Shown here piece by piece: positions 9,016 through 17,670 of a stretch of DNA of 64,000 nt. The position numbers were made by a program, and so were the translations under genes. This stretch comes from Ignavibacteria bacterium (GTDB taxonomy: Bacteria; Bacteroidota; Ignavibacteria; Tepidaquicellales; Tepidaquicellaceae). The notes beneath the pieces were generated by a model. That model was not told the origin of the DNA and did not search any database. It worked only from the letters and a program-made list of their open reading frames with translations. The DNA lies in assembly GCA_016783945.1 (NCBI GenBank), contig JADHVP010000001.1:1-64000 (forward strand). Direction: 5' to 3'. Numbering within the stretch: position 1 is the stretch's first letter; each line of letters starts with the position of its first letter.

Positions 9016-9723
9016 ATGCTAAAGAGAATTGTTAAATGGTTCTTTGCGATATTTGGTCTTGATGTTAAAAGAACTTCTACCATAATTCGAGACAAGAGCC
9101 AATGTTATACGCTTTATAAATATTTAAATAAAGATGGAACATTTGATTTCGAAACTTATCGGCAAATACAAGAAGCTGGTAACAAAGTCAAGATTGAGTT
9201 GGTTTGGGCGATCGAAGAAAATATTGCTTTCCTTTCAGACTACATCAAAAAACTAATAGGAACACCGGAATTTGGAATCTGCCATGGAACACGAAGGGGA
9301 AAGGAACAGGAATGGTTCAGGAAATACCTTGAATGTGAAGTAATCGGCACCGAGATATCAGAAACTGCAGAACAATTTCCATATACAATTCAATGGGATT
9401 TTAATGAAACAAAACATGAATGGATAAATGCAACGGACTTCATTTACAGTAATTCATTCGATCATAGTTATGACCCAGAAAAGTGCCTTGATGCATGGAT
9501 GAGCTGTATTAAAACAGGAGGTATTTGTATTATTGAGCATGGTTCATCCCACGAACCTTACGGAGCAAATCAACTTGATCCGTTTGGTGCTCATATTGTT
9601 CAGATGCCTTACCTGATAACAACTTGGGGAAAAGGTAAATACGGTGTACGTGAAATCCTTAAAGCCCCAAAAAAATTTGAGGGAGTAGATTATCTTTACT
9701 TTATAGTTGTTCAAAAGTATTAA
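9016..9723 (+). CDS. Class I SAM-dependent methyltransferase-like protein
   Basis: 235 residues with a Rossmann-like core. FGICHGTRRGKEQEWF and then VIGTEIS occupy the positions of motif I and the acidic ribose-binding residue. FIYSNSFDHSYDPEKCLDAW resembles motif II of type 11/23 methyltransferases. GGICIIEHGSS is the following strand. An N-terminal stretch of about 80 residues is not recognised. It follows the IleRS fragment by three bases. The sugar or lipid acceptor is unknown; its place in the locus suggests glycan decoration. Confidence 0.65.
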   Translation: MLKRIVKWFFAIFGLDVKRTSTIIRDKSQCYTLYKYLNKDGTFDFETYRQIQEAGNKVKIELVWAIEENIAFLSDYIKKLIGTPEFGICHGTRRGKEQEWFRKYLECEVIGTEISETAEQFPYTIQWDFNETKHEWINATDFIYSNSFDHSYDPEKCLDAWMSCIKTGGICIIEHGSSHEPYGANQLDPFGAHIVQMPYLITTWGKGKYGVREILKAPKKFEGVDYLYFIVVQKY

Positions 9724-10018
9724 ACTGCAAGAAGCATTGAAAAAAGTTTCTTTTAATATCCTAAATTCACACTCCTGTTTGTATTCGGTTTAATTAGATG
9801 AACCTAACACCAGTAGTTCAATAACAATTCATCGACCAATCAGTGTGTTTATTGAGATTTCGAATTTCAAGACGATATGGTCTGGATCCTTTTTACCTAT
9901 CTGAGTCATTGCAAATGGTCAATATGATTTCCGCTTCGTTTGATTTGATAAATCAAGAACCTCTGAAAAACAATGCAAAAAAACGCCAAAAATTTGGCAA
10001 TCGAGTGTTGTAAATAAT
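9724..10018. other. Gap between convergent genes
   Basis: No coding signal was found in about 295 bases between a plus-strand methyltransferase and the end of a minus-strand pseudogene. A short palindrome, GCCAAAAATTTGGC, near 9991-10004 could act as a weak bidirectional terminator. Nothing else is recognisable. Confidence 0.5.
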
Positions 10019-10783
10019 TTACCATTGGTTGTTGACAACAACATTTGATTCCTCATTATTATCACCTTTATAAATAAATATCAAATTATGATAGAAATGC
10101 ATAGATATGATTTTTTTGTCAAAATAACTTTGTTTATAACCGGGTATTATGAATTCTTTATTGTTTAAGGTATCTGTCAAGCTTTTAAAAAAGTTCATCA
10201 GCGTTTTAGAGTTGTCTAAGTCCTGACTATCACCACCAAAGTCATCCCAATATGAAGTTTGTGTATCCTCAATAACATAAATTCCTCCATCTTTCAATTT
10301 TGGAAATAACAGATTAAATGTTTTAATAACGTGCTCATTAATATGGCTACCATCATCAATAATGATATCTAAGTCCCCTATTTCGTTAATTACTTCGTTC
10401 AAAAAGTTTTCATCTGCCTGATGTCCTTTGAAAATTTTTATGCGTTTCTCTTGAAGAATAGATTTGTCATAAATATCTATAGAAAATATCCTACCAAATG
10501 GAAAATAATTTTTTCACATTCTTAAGGAATTACCGCCTTTGGCAGGTTTTTTGTAACCTCCAACACCAATTTCCAGCAGTTTGACTCTTCTGTATTTGAA
10601 TCTCCCCAAATGTAACTTATAATGAGGTGTATAAAAATGACTTCCCCATGTTTCGCTTCCATATATTTCTGCTATTCTATTTAAATTATTCCAGGAGCCA
10701 ATTGCTTTAATATTATTAATAAGTTGCCGTATTTTGCGTCTTTGCTTATAAGAAAAATTCTTTTTAATAGATTCTCTAAGCAT
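10019..10783 (-). pseudogene. TylE/MycE-like demethylmacrocin O-methyltransferase with one in-frame TGA
   Basis: Two minus-strand open frames, 10783-10514 and 10402-10019, lie in the same phase and are separated only by a TGA at 10514-10516. Read through, they give about 254 residues with the features of the MycE/TylE family. These are YGSETWGSHFYTPHYKLHL, LLEIGVGGY (motif I), GGNSLRM(stop)KNYFPFG, IFSIDIYDKS, DIIIDDGSHINEHV with the catalytic acidic pair and histidine, and YVIEDTQTSYW. The family has Trp where the stop stands, so TGG to TGA is the simplest explanation. Such enzymes methylate sugar hydroxyls. It is probably inactive unless the stop is read through or is an error. Confidence 0.85.
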
Positions 10784-10912
10784 AATGCTTTCCTGTTTTT
10801 AATTTACAAATAACCAATGATTAATCCGCGAATTAATTATTGTTAAATAAAATAATATACTGCTTTATAAAATAATATAAGATAAAAGTTTTTTTACCGA
10901 TTATCAATTATC

Positions 10913-11143
10913 TTATTGTAATGTTGTTTTTGTATCAGATATTCCCCCGTGGGGGGTGCTACGTGCTAACCTAACACCTGCAGCAGGCAGGTGTTCCTTC
11001 GGAACATTTGATATAACAGTCAAAGGAAGACGTGATCTTTCGAGACCTCTGAATGTTCTATACTCATCTATCATACTCCGTACTCTTGGGTTAAAATGAT
11101 TTTGCCTGATGGTTGGGTTCAAACGCATTGCAGAGTGCAACAT
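10913..11143 (-). CDS. Hypothetical small ORF, possibly non-coding
   Basis: A 76-codon frame with no recognised domain; the predicted peptide is basic. Its last third (10941-11013) is formed by hairpin-rich DNA (see the repeat entry), which argues against a real protein. An open frame continues upstream of the first ATG towards about 11160. It could be a remnant of an older gene inside a mobile unit, or chance. It was kept because it fills the 436-base interval between the pseudogene and the next methyltransferase. Confidence 0.2.
   Translation of the reverse strand: MLHSAMRLNPTIRQNHFNPRVRSMIDEYRTFRGLERSRLPLTVISNVPKEHLPAAGVRLARSTPHGGISDTKTTLQ
10941..11013. repeat. Three closely spaced hairpins
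   Basis: Three inverted repeats follow each other in an otherwise AT-rich area: CCCCC-GT-GGGGG at about 10943-10954, CACCTGC-AGCAG-GCAGGTG at about 10975-10993, and GTTCC-TTC-GGAAC at about 10992-11004. The stems are perfect and GC-rich. They could be the folded part of a recombination site, a repetitive extragenic element or a transcription terminator for flanking genes. Copies elsewhere in the genome cannot be judged from this window. Confidence 0.55.
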
Positions 11144-12090
11144 AGCAACATTGGCTGCAACCCGTTGTTAGTCAGTCTTTTGCCTTATGGAAAGAAAGTG
11201 TTGTTGCCATTCTCAATGGTTACTTAACTATCATAAAAGCAAGAGAACCGCCAGGGACTGAATATATTTTCTGCGTTTTAGATAGTTCTAAAATCCATTT
11301 TGTTACACCATTAATTCCTACTCGCCCGAAATCGTGCCATGCTATCACGCTTCCGGGATGGCAACACTTTAACGCATTCAACGTATCAGAACGGACATAT
11401 TCATATGAATGAGCACCATCAATAAAAAAGAGATCAACCTTTTCGTAGAAGGGTGAGAAATCAAAAACAGCACTATCACCGAACAAACAGGTTATCTTTT
11501 TAGCAATAGTTCTACTTTCAACACAATAACTTTCCATTTTAGCGTAAGAGTTTATGTGAAGATCGTCTAAATGGGTAGTGTGTAAAGTCAGTTGAATGCT
11601 TTCGTCCTTTGGTAAGTCCAGAGTATAGATTTTTCCGTCATCTGGCGTATTTAGTGCAAACTGATAAGCAGTGTAACCTCTTAAAGTTCCAATTTCAAAC
11701 ACGACTTTTGGGCTGATTATTTGACAGATCAGACACAAATTGAGTATATCAGCTGTGTATGACGCTTGTGCTCCGAACCAACTTCCACCGGATGTGAGAT
11801 TTCCCAATTTAACATTAACAGAATCATTGGATGGTAACACTTCAAATACGTTTCTTAGAGGTATGCCCCTTTTTGAGTTAAGAGCCTTGTATAAGAATAA
11901 AATTTCCGAAATATATTCAATCATTCTTCTCGGACTTTTTGCAAGGGTAAGAGAAATTAAGTTACCGCCCAAAATAATATTTCTGATTACTACTGCGGTA
12001 ATCTTGATGGCTTGTTTAAGTTTCATTGTATGCTCCTCGTTCACAGAGTACGCTAAGCTAATCGCCGCTTTTGCGTTGTAGTGGGCTAAC
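10963..12090 (-). mobile_element. Candidate gene-cassette-like insertion carrying a methyltransferase
   Basis: This block is visibly richer in G+C than the very AT-rich DNA on either side, and its gene runs against the locus. Read on the minus strand, it begins with GTTAGCCC (12090), has a short leader and one gene. About 47 bases after the stop comes GACTAACAACGGGTTGCAGCC (11173). Hairpins follow, and the block ends in GGTGTTAGGTTAGCAC (about 10963). The ends show GTTRRRY- and RYYYAAC-like boxes and a TGCAGC/GCTGCA inner pair, as in an integron cassette with attC. The roughly 205-base site is longer than usual and one box has a mismatch, so this is a hypothesis. Confidence 0.3.
11220..12026 (-). 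CDS. Class I SAM-dependent methyltransferase (Methyltransf_24-like)
   Basis: About 268 residues from an ATG at 12026, chosen because GAGGAG lies six bases upstream; a GTG at 12044 is the alternative. VVFEIGTLRGYTAYQFA is motif I, IYTLDLP holds the acidic ribose-binding residue, and VDLFFIDGAHSYEYVRSD is the family's motif with the catalytic aspartate and histidine. AWHDFGRVGINGV follows. It resembles sugar O-methyltransferases of the TylF/Methyltransf_24 group. Orientation, base composition and its clear ribosome-binding site all differ from the neighbours, which suggests separate acquisition. Confidence 0.8.
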   Translation of the reverse strand: MKLKQAIKITAVVIRNIILGGNLISLTLAKSPRRMIEYISEILFLYKALNSKRGIPLRNVFEVLPSNDSVNVKLGNLTSGGSWFGAQASYTADILNLCLICQIISPKVVFEIGTLRGYTAYQFALNTPDDGKIYTLDLPKDESIQLTLHTTHLDDLHINSYAKMESYCVESRTIAKKITCLFGDSAVFDFSPFYEKVDLFFIDGAHSYEYVRSDTLNALKCCHPGSVIAWHDFGRVGINGVTKWILELSKTQKIYSVPGGSLAFMIVK

Positions 12091-12559
12091 TATAGAATAT
12101 ACTGCAATATTGAAGTATTATACTTATTATTATTTTAGTTAGTTAATTATGTATAAATAAATTAGAATATATTGATGAGTAAAAACGTTACATCCTAAAA
12201 AAATTATCGAACGTAAAAATATATTATATATTATAAGAAAAGGAAATGTAAAAAAACTAAATGATTGACTCACTTCACTTTCTATTCTGTAATTCTTGTG
12301 TTTTATCATATCTATATTAACATTTTATTTTACTTATATTTTATTCATTGCTGAACTTCTTTAAAGTAATATTTTTCAATAGATTTTAAGAAAAAAGTAA
12401 AATATATTACTAAAATAATTAGAGTTTGTAACCTATATCATTCGGTTAGCTTCTTTTTAGAATGTAATAAAAATATCTTTGATTAGCTAATTGTTAGTAT
12501 CTTAAAGCAACTATAAACCTGGAAAAAATTCATTGTAAGTAATCGAAGTAAGTAAAATA
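12091..12559. other. Long AT-rich gap without genes
   Basis: About 470 bases of extremely AT-rich DNA with stop codons in all frames. No RNA gene, repeat or strong hairpin stands out. It lies between the divergently oriented methyltransferase and the next plus-strand run of genes. It probably carries the promoter for the 12560-16058 group, but no single promoter can be named with confidence. Confidence 0.4.
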
Positions 12560-13393
12560 ATGAAAAATGAATGTAAACTTTGCGGTGCAATAAATTTCTT
12601 AAAATATTTAGAAGATAGGGGGTATAAATATTTTCGATGTAAGAATTGTTCTCTTGTTCAATTAGTACCGATGCCTACTGATGAAGAACTCGAAGAAGCA
12701 TATTCTAAAAAATACTATAATGAAGAAAAAAACTTTGTTAAGAAGTTTTACTGGAACTTAAGGGAATCCTATGAAAAACTATTAACAATTGAAAAAAGAA
12801 AGGGAAAAATCAAGGGTCTTAAATTACTCGATGTTGGAGCTGGAAAAGGTCATTTTCTTGATGTTGCTAGAGAATTTGAAGCAGTAACCTATGGTAGTGA
12901 AATCTCGGAGTATGGAAAAAAAGAAATTATTAAAAAGGGTCTTAACTTCGTAAACAATGTATCGGAATATAAAAACTATTTCGATATTATTACATTATGG
13001 GATGTTGCTGAGCATTTAAATGAACCCTCGAAGGAGTATCAAAACTATTTCGATGCTTTAAAAACAAACGGTCATATATTCATTGCTACTTCATGGATTG
13101 ATGATTTAATAGATAAAATTATGTTTGGATATACTATGTGGTCTGATCCACCTTATCATACCTTATTATATAATAAATCTACATTACAAGATTTCTTAAA
13201 CAATGCAGGATTCAAAAATATCTTAAGGGAAAAGACACATCAGTCTGGAAATTACTATCATTATACGAAGAGTTTTTGGTTAGCGAAGCAGATAGTTAAA
13301 AAATATTTGAGATATGGTGAATGGAAAAGAGCAAGACGAGATATACAGGCAGGAGTCGGCAGTTATTTATTTGTATCTGCACAAAAATCATAA
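12560..13393 (+). CDS. Zinc-ribbon class I SAM methyltransferase
   Basis: 277 residues. The N-terminus has four cysteines, C5-x2-C8 and C27-x2-C30, a small zinc ribbon often seen at the front of glycan-locus methyltransferases. GLKLLDVGAGKGHFLDVA (about residue 92 on) is SAM motif I, YGSEIS carries the acidic residue, and FDIITLWDVAEHLNEP is motif II. The C-terminal basic segment could touch the membrane. Likely substrates are a nucleotide-linked or lipid-linked sugar. First gene after the long AT-rich gap, and probably the first of an operon with the next two genes. Confidence 0.82.
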   Translation: MKNECKLCGAINFLKYLEDRGYKYFRCKNCSLVQLVPMPTDEELEEAYSKKYYNEEKNFVKKFYWNLRESYEKLLTIEKRKGKIKGLKLLDVGAGKGHFLDVAREFEAVTYGSEISEYGKKEIIKKGLNFVNNVSEYKNYFDIITLWDVAEHLNEPSKEYQNYFDALKTNGHIFIATSWIDDLIDKIMFGYTMWSDPPYHTLLYNKSTLQDFLNNAGFKNILREKTHQSGNYYHYTKSFWLAKQIVKKYLRYGEWKRARRDIQAGVGSYLFVSAQKS

Positions 13394-13435
13394 GAGAGAA
13401 GGTCAACTTAATATTTGTGTTAAGAATTATCCAAT

Positions 13436-14635
13436 ATGACAGAGTCTACCAAAAATAGGAAGGAAACATTTGTTACAATATTTCTCTGTTTCGAAAATGT
13501 ACATGTTATGAAAGAACCTGGTCAGATTGGATACAGGTTTTCAAAATTGTTTGGATTCGATAGTGAAGTTGTTTCGTATAAAAATGGTGAGTATATGAAT
13601 TTAAAATATACTCCCGGTCTTCGACTGAGTTTTATGAAGAAAAGTATCAACTTCAAATTCATTGATTTAAACTGCATAAGATATGTGATAAAAAACGCAT
13701 CCCGCATCAATGTTTTACATATGCAGCATTTTAAGCTGGATACTTTGGCGGTTGGCTTCGTTTATAAAATTATAAATCCAAAGGGCTTCTTTTTTGTGAG
13801 ATTAAATTTCGGACCAAGTGATTATTTTGGTCTGCAACCAGATATACAATCTTGGTTCAAGAATGATGGTAGGTTCAGAACAAAAATAAAAAATTTCCTT
13901 CAGAAGAAATTTGCGAGATATGTTGATCTTTGGAGTGAAGAAGATATTGAATCATCAAATTTTGTTACTCGTAAATATTCTTTTTTTAGAGATAAATTAA
14001 TTGAAGTTCATAATGGAGTTGATATTGATTTTATCAAAAAATATTGTTCAAGCTTAAAGAACTTTGGAGAGAAGGAAAATATTATACTTTGTTCTGTTGC
14101 CCGGGTCGGGAGTTTTCAAAAAGCTACGGATGTTCTTCTAGATACTTTTGCACTATTACCTAAGGATATTAATTGGGAACTTCATATTGCAGGTGCAATA
14201 GAGAAGGATTTCAATATTTTCATTAACTATTATTTCAGTAAGAATCCGGAGCTAAAATCAAAAGTTCATTTTCATGGTATGTTAAATAAAAAGGATTTGT
14301 ATGAGCTTTACAATAGATCGAAAATCTTTTGCTTGTTATCACGGTATGAATCATTTCCCAATGTATTACCCGAGGCGATGTATTTTAATAATTCTTTGAT
14401 TGTAACAAATTTTGACGGTGCAAAAATAATGGTTGATTCCAATAAATCAGGTTGTATAGTTGTGAGAGATGATCCGCAGCAAACGGTAAAGGTCTTAATA
14501 AAATATATAAGTAATGATAAACTCTTAGAAGAGACTGGTAGTCATGCTCATGATTTTGCAGTGAATAATCTTGGCTGGGATAAAATTGCTAAGGATTTGT
14601 TAGGAGAAATGGAAACACATGGGTATCAAAGATAA
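13436..14635 (+). CDS. Family 4 glycosyltransferase
   Basis: A 399-residue GT-B enzyme. The C-terminal donor-binding domain shows ARVGSFQKATDVLLDTFALL, then HFHGMLNKKDLYELYNRSKI and CLLSRYESFPNVLPEAMYFN, the last containing the E-x7-E motif that binds the nucleotide sugar. The N-terminal domain includes NVLHMQHFKLD at the acceptor side. It overlaps the next flippase gene by 17 bases, so the two are coupled. It probably adds one residue of the repeat unit at the cytoplasmic membrane face. Confidence 0.87.
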   Translation: MTESTKNRKETFVTIFLCFENVHVMKEPGQIGYRFSKLFGFDSEVVSYKNGEYMNLKYTPGLRLSFMKKSINFKFIDLNCIRYVIKNASRINVLHMQHFKLDTLAVGFVYKIINPKGFFFVRLNFGPSDYFGLQPDIQSWFKNDGRFRTKIKNFLQKKFARYVDLWSEEDIESSNFVTRKYSFFRDKLIEVHNGVDIDFIKKYCSSLKNFGEKENIILCSVARVGSFQKATDVLLDTFALLPKDINWELHIAGAIEKDFNIFINYYFSKNPELKSKVHFHGMLNKKDLYELYNRSKIFCLLSRYESFPNVLPEAMYFNNSLIVTNFDGAKIMVDSNKSGCIVVRDDPQQTVKVLIKYISNDKLLEETGSHAHDFAVNNLGWDKIAKDLLGEMETHGYQR

Positions 14636-16058
14636 GATTAGAATCCCAAAATTGGCTAAAAACAGCCTTATGGTGTCAGTGTCTAATGGGCTGAATTATT
14701 TGGTGGGTGCTTTCTGGGGTGTACTGCTTGCAAGATGGTTGGGCACGGATTTTTTTGGGATTTACATATTTTGGTATTCTGTTTCCATGATAGTTTTTGC
14801 TATTGGTGAATTTGGACTAACGAATTACCTGACAAGAGAATTAAGCAAAAGAAAAGGTCAAAGGGATCTCATTTGTAACTATTTTAAACTGATTTTAATT
14901 GTCAATTCAATACTATTAATTGGTTTATTATTTTACGTTAAATATTCAGAAAATTTCTTCCCTTATATAATTGTTGGAATTACTACTTCAGTAATTATCT
15001 TTTCGGATAGATTATCTACGATTTTTTCCTCATGGCATTATGCTCACCAGAAGGCATTTTTTATCTCAAACTTATCTGTACTGAGAAATATTCTTGTCTT
15101 AGGAATTGGTTTTCTGTTTTACCTATCCGAGTTTAATTATTTTTATATACTGATCATTCCTGCGTTCTTTTCAGTAGTAAGGTTCTTAATAGTATTCATA
15201 ATAATTTTGCGGAGAGAAAAAATTTCTTTTACCGATATAGTCTTTTATAAAATTAATAGTAATAAATTAAAAGAAAGTTTTTCTGCAATCTGGATATTTG
15301 GTGCAATAGCTATAATTACTACAATACAATTAAACAGTGATGCCCCTATTCTCAAATTATTAGGCTTTTCGGAACACGATTTCGCTGTTATAGGTGCTGC
15401 AAACAGAATCAAAAGTGTTGTTGCTTTAACTGGGAGTTCAATTCTCTCAGTAATTTTTCCTCGTTTATCAAAAGATTTTAGTATTTCGAAAGTTAGATTT
15501 ACAGAAACATATCTAAAGGTCTTCAAACCTGTTTTTGTTTCTTCAATTATACTTTGTTCTTTCTTAATAATTTTTTCGGCTAAAATAATATTATTTTTGT
15601 TTGGGCAGGCTTATGCTGATTCTGTACCTTATATGATATTGTTTTCTTTTGGTTCAATCAGTACTATTCTTATTTTGTTCGGTCATTCAATTATCGTTTT
15701 AAACAAACAGAATTTCAGTCTAAAAATTGGTATTATTTTATTTACTTTAATACCTTTGCTGAAAATTCTTCTTATACCAAAATACGGGAGTATTGTTATA
15801 GGTTGGATAGGTGCAATAGGACCATGGGCTGGGTTTATCATTAACTTCGCTTTCATTATGAAATATCTTGACCCAAAGATTAATATTGCATTCATTCTTA
15901 AAATGACTGTAATTATTCTTATTGGACTTGTATTACCAATATTTGCAAATTATTATAATGTAAACGAGTTTGTAACTTTTATTGTTATATTTGTGATTAT
16001 TATTATATTCAGTGAAGTATTTAAAGTGTTATCCATTAAATCACTTGTAACAACCTAA
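14619..16058 (+). CDS. Wzx-type polysaccharide flippase 2
   Basis: A 479-residue membrane protein with about fourteen hydrophobic helices. The N-terminus (LMVSVSNGLNYLVGAFWGVL followed by LARWLGTDFFG) matches the O-antigen flippase/oligosaccharide transporter family. It is longer than, and not closely similar to, the flippase at 3180, so it is not a recent duplicate. With the polymerase at 17671 it could make a complete Wzx/Wzy export pair. Start ATG at 14619, inside the end of the upstream glycosyltransferase gene. Confidence 0.87.
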   Translation: MGIKDKIRIPKLAKNSLMVSVSNGLNYLVGAFWGVLLARWLGTDFFGIYIFWYSVSMIVFAIGEFGLTNYLTRELSKRKGQRDLICNYFKLILIVNSILLIGLLFYVKYSENFFPYIIVGITTSVIIFSDRLSTIFSSWHYAHQKAFFISNLSVLRNILVLGIGFLFYLSEFNYFYILIIPAFFSVVRFLIVFIIILRREKISFTDIVFYKINSNKLKESFSAIWIFGAIAIITTIQLNSDAPILKLLGFSEHDFAVIGAANRIKSVVALTGSSILSVIFPRLSKDFSISKVRFTETYLKVFKPVFVSSIILCSFLIIFSAKIILFLFGQAYADSVPYMILFSFGSISTILILFGHSIIVLNKQNFSLKIGIILFTLIPLLKILLIPKYGSIVIGWIGAIGPWAGFIINFAFIMKYLDPKINIAFILKMTVIILIGLVLPIFANYYNVNEFVTFIVIFVIIIIFSEVFKVLSIKSLVTT

Positions 16059-16451
16059 TTAATATCTGAAGCAAAAGTCAATTTAGGTAAATTTAATTTA
16101 TTGCTTTTAAAAAAATTAATGATTTATTTTGACTGCAAAATAACAAAGGAAGTCTCCTAAGCTATTTTTCGATATGTTTTTTGAAATAAGTTCTTTGTTT
16201 TAATGATTAAGTTGTTCCCAGTAGTCATTGATGGGAACCCAACAGTCATTGATGGGAACCCGGCAGTCATTAATGGGAACCCAGCAGTCATTAATACAAA
16301 CAATTTAATCGTTGATTCAAACTAAAAAATGCCTTTTTTGAATAAAAACAGCACATTTTAAATAAAGTAATTAATAAACAAATTTAAAGGATAGAAATTT
16401 GTATTCAACAACAATTGCGTAACTACAGATTATTTACTAAATGAATTAACA
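16059..16451. other. Gap holding a 21-base tandem repeat
   Basis: About 390 bases with no gene. Apart from the tandem repeat at 16217-16300 the sequence is AT-rich and unstructured. It separates the flippase gene from the UDP-glucuronate epimerase gene and probably contains a promoter for the latter, though none is obvious. Confidence 0.5.
16217..16300. repeat. Four tandem copies of a 21-base unit
   Basis: Four head-to-tail units of 21 bases start at 16217, 16238, 16259 and 16280. The core is CAGTCATTRATGGGAA preceded by CCC; the last copy is diverged at its 3' end. The CCCA and TGGG parts of a unit can pair, so each copy could form a small hairpin. There are no spacers, so this is a minisatellite and not a CRISPR array. 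The function is unknown; copy number may vary between strains. Confidence 0.9.
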
Positions 16452-17504
16452 ATGAAATATCTAATTACCGGGACAGCAGGTTTTATTGGTTTTCACGTAG
16501 CGAAAAAAATACTTCAAAATGGTGATTATGTTTTAGGATTAGATAATATTAATGATTATTACGATGTAGAGATGAAATATGCGAGACTAAATGAACTTGG
16601 GTTAGAAAAAAAAGGAATTAAACACAATAAAATTCTTAACAGCAAGATTTTTGAAAATCATCAATTCATTAATATTGACCTTGAAGATCGAATTAATGTT
16701 GAAAAAGTTTTTAAGAAAATAAAATTCGATATTGTAATTAATCTTGCTGCCCAACCAGGAGTGAGATACAGTTTAGTGAATCCTTATAGATATGTTAACA
16801 GTAATCTGAATGGTTTTTTAAATATTTTAGAATCATGCAGGCACAATCCTGTTAAGCATTTAATCTTTGCAAGTAGTTCAAGTGTTTATGGTTTAAACAA
16901 AAAAATGCCATTTTCTGTACAGGATAACGTTGATCACCCGATAAGTTTGTATGCAGCAAGTAAGAAAAGTAATGAATTGATGGCACATACTTATAGCTAT
17001 TTATTTAATTTTCCGGTAACCGGTTTAAGGTTTTTCACAGTGTATGGACCGTGGAACAGACCGGATATGGCAGTTTATCTTTTTTCCAGGGCTATAATGG
17101 AAAATAAAACGATAAATGTTTATAATTTTGGAAATATGTGGAGAGATTTCACTTATGTTGCTGATATTGTTGATTGTATCCTTAAAGTAGTTGAACACCC
17201 TCCAAAAGGAAATAGCAAATGGTTAGAAAAAGACCCCGATCCGTCTAGTTCAATAGCTTCTTATAAAATCTATAATGTAGGGAATAATACTCCAGTAAAG
17301 ATAACAGACGTGATTGAACTAATTGAAAAAGGTTTAGGGAAAAAAGCCAAAATAAATTTCCAGCCATTGCAGCCTGGTGAGGTAACAAAAACTTTTGCAG
17401 ATATAGACGATCTAAAAAAAGATTTCGATTTTATACCTAAAGTCTCCTTTCAAGAAGGAATCAAGCAATTTATCAGCTGGTTTAAATCATATCACATCAC
17501 ATGA
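16452..17504 (+). CDS. UDP-glucuronate 4-epimerase-like SDR (CapI/LspL type)
   Basis: 350 residues. ITGTAGFIGFHVAKKIL is the NAD-binding loop, LDNINDYYDVEMKYARL is the strongly conserved segment of the CapI/GAE group, NLAAQPGVRYSLVNP and the SSSSVYG serine follow, and LYAASKKSNELMAH holds the catalytic Tyr and Lys. These enzymes interconvert UDP-glucuronate and UDP-galacturonate in the cytosol. UDP-glucose 6-dehydrogenase, which makes the substrate, is not in this window. The ATG is 18 bases beyond the previous in-frame stop context and agrees with family length. Confidence 0.88.
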   Translation: MKYLITGTAGFIGFHVAKKILQNGDYVLGLDNINDYYDVEMKYARLNELGLEKKGIKHNKILNSKIFENHQFINIDLEDRINVEKVFKKIKFDIVINLAAQPGVRYSLVNPYRYVNSNLNGFLNILESCRHNPVKHLIFASSSSVYGLNKKMPFSVQDNVDHPISLYAASKKSNELMAHTYSYLFNFPVTGLRFFTVYGPWNRPDMAVYLFSRAIMENKTINVYNFGNMWRDFTYVADIVDCILKVVEHPPKGNSKWLEKDPDPSSSIASYKIYNVGNNTPVKITDVIELIEKGLGKKAKINFQPLQPGEVTKTFADIDDLKKDFDFIPKVSFQEGIKQFISWFKSYHIT

Positions 17505-17670
17505 ATTCTTAATATCTTTATTAAATTAATTTTTCTCGATTTGATATTACAGATTTGTGTAGAAAATAAATGTAATAACTGATATGAAAAGAAACATGAA
17601 AATGAAATGAATAAATAATATATTTGAGTATAATAATAAAGTTAAATTGAATAACTACTTTTAGAAAGCA

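Noticed and set aside
10019-10783. Reassignment of TGA to tryptophan in this organism
   Set aside because: Several intact genes here end in TGA with a start overlapping it (for example 36443 and 42329), so TGA is a normal stop.
16217-16300. CRISPR array
   Set aside because: The 21-base units touch each other with no unique spacers, and no cas genes are nearby.
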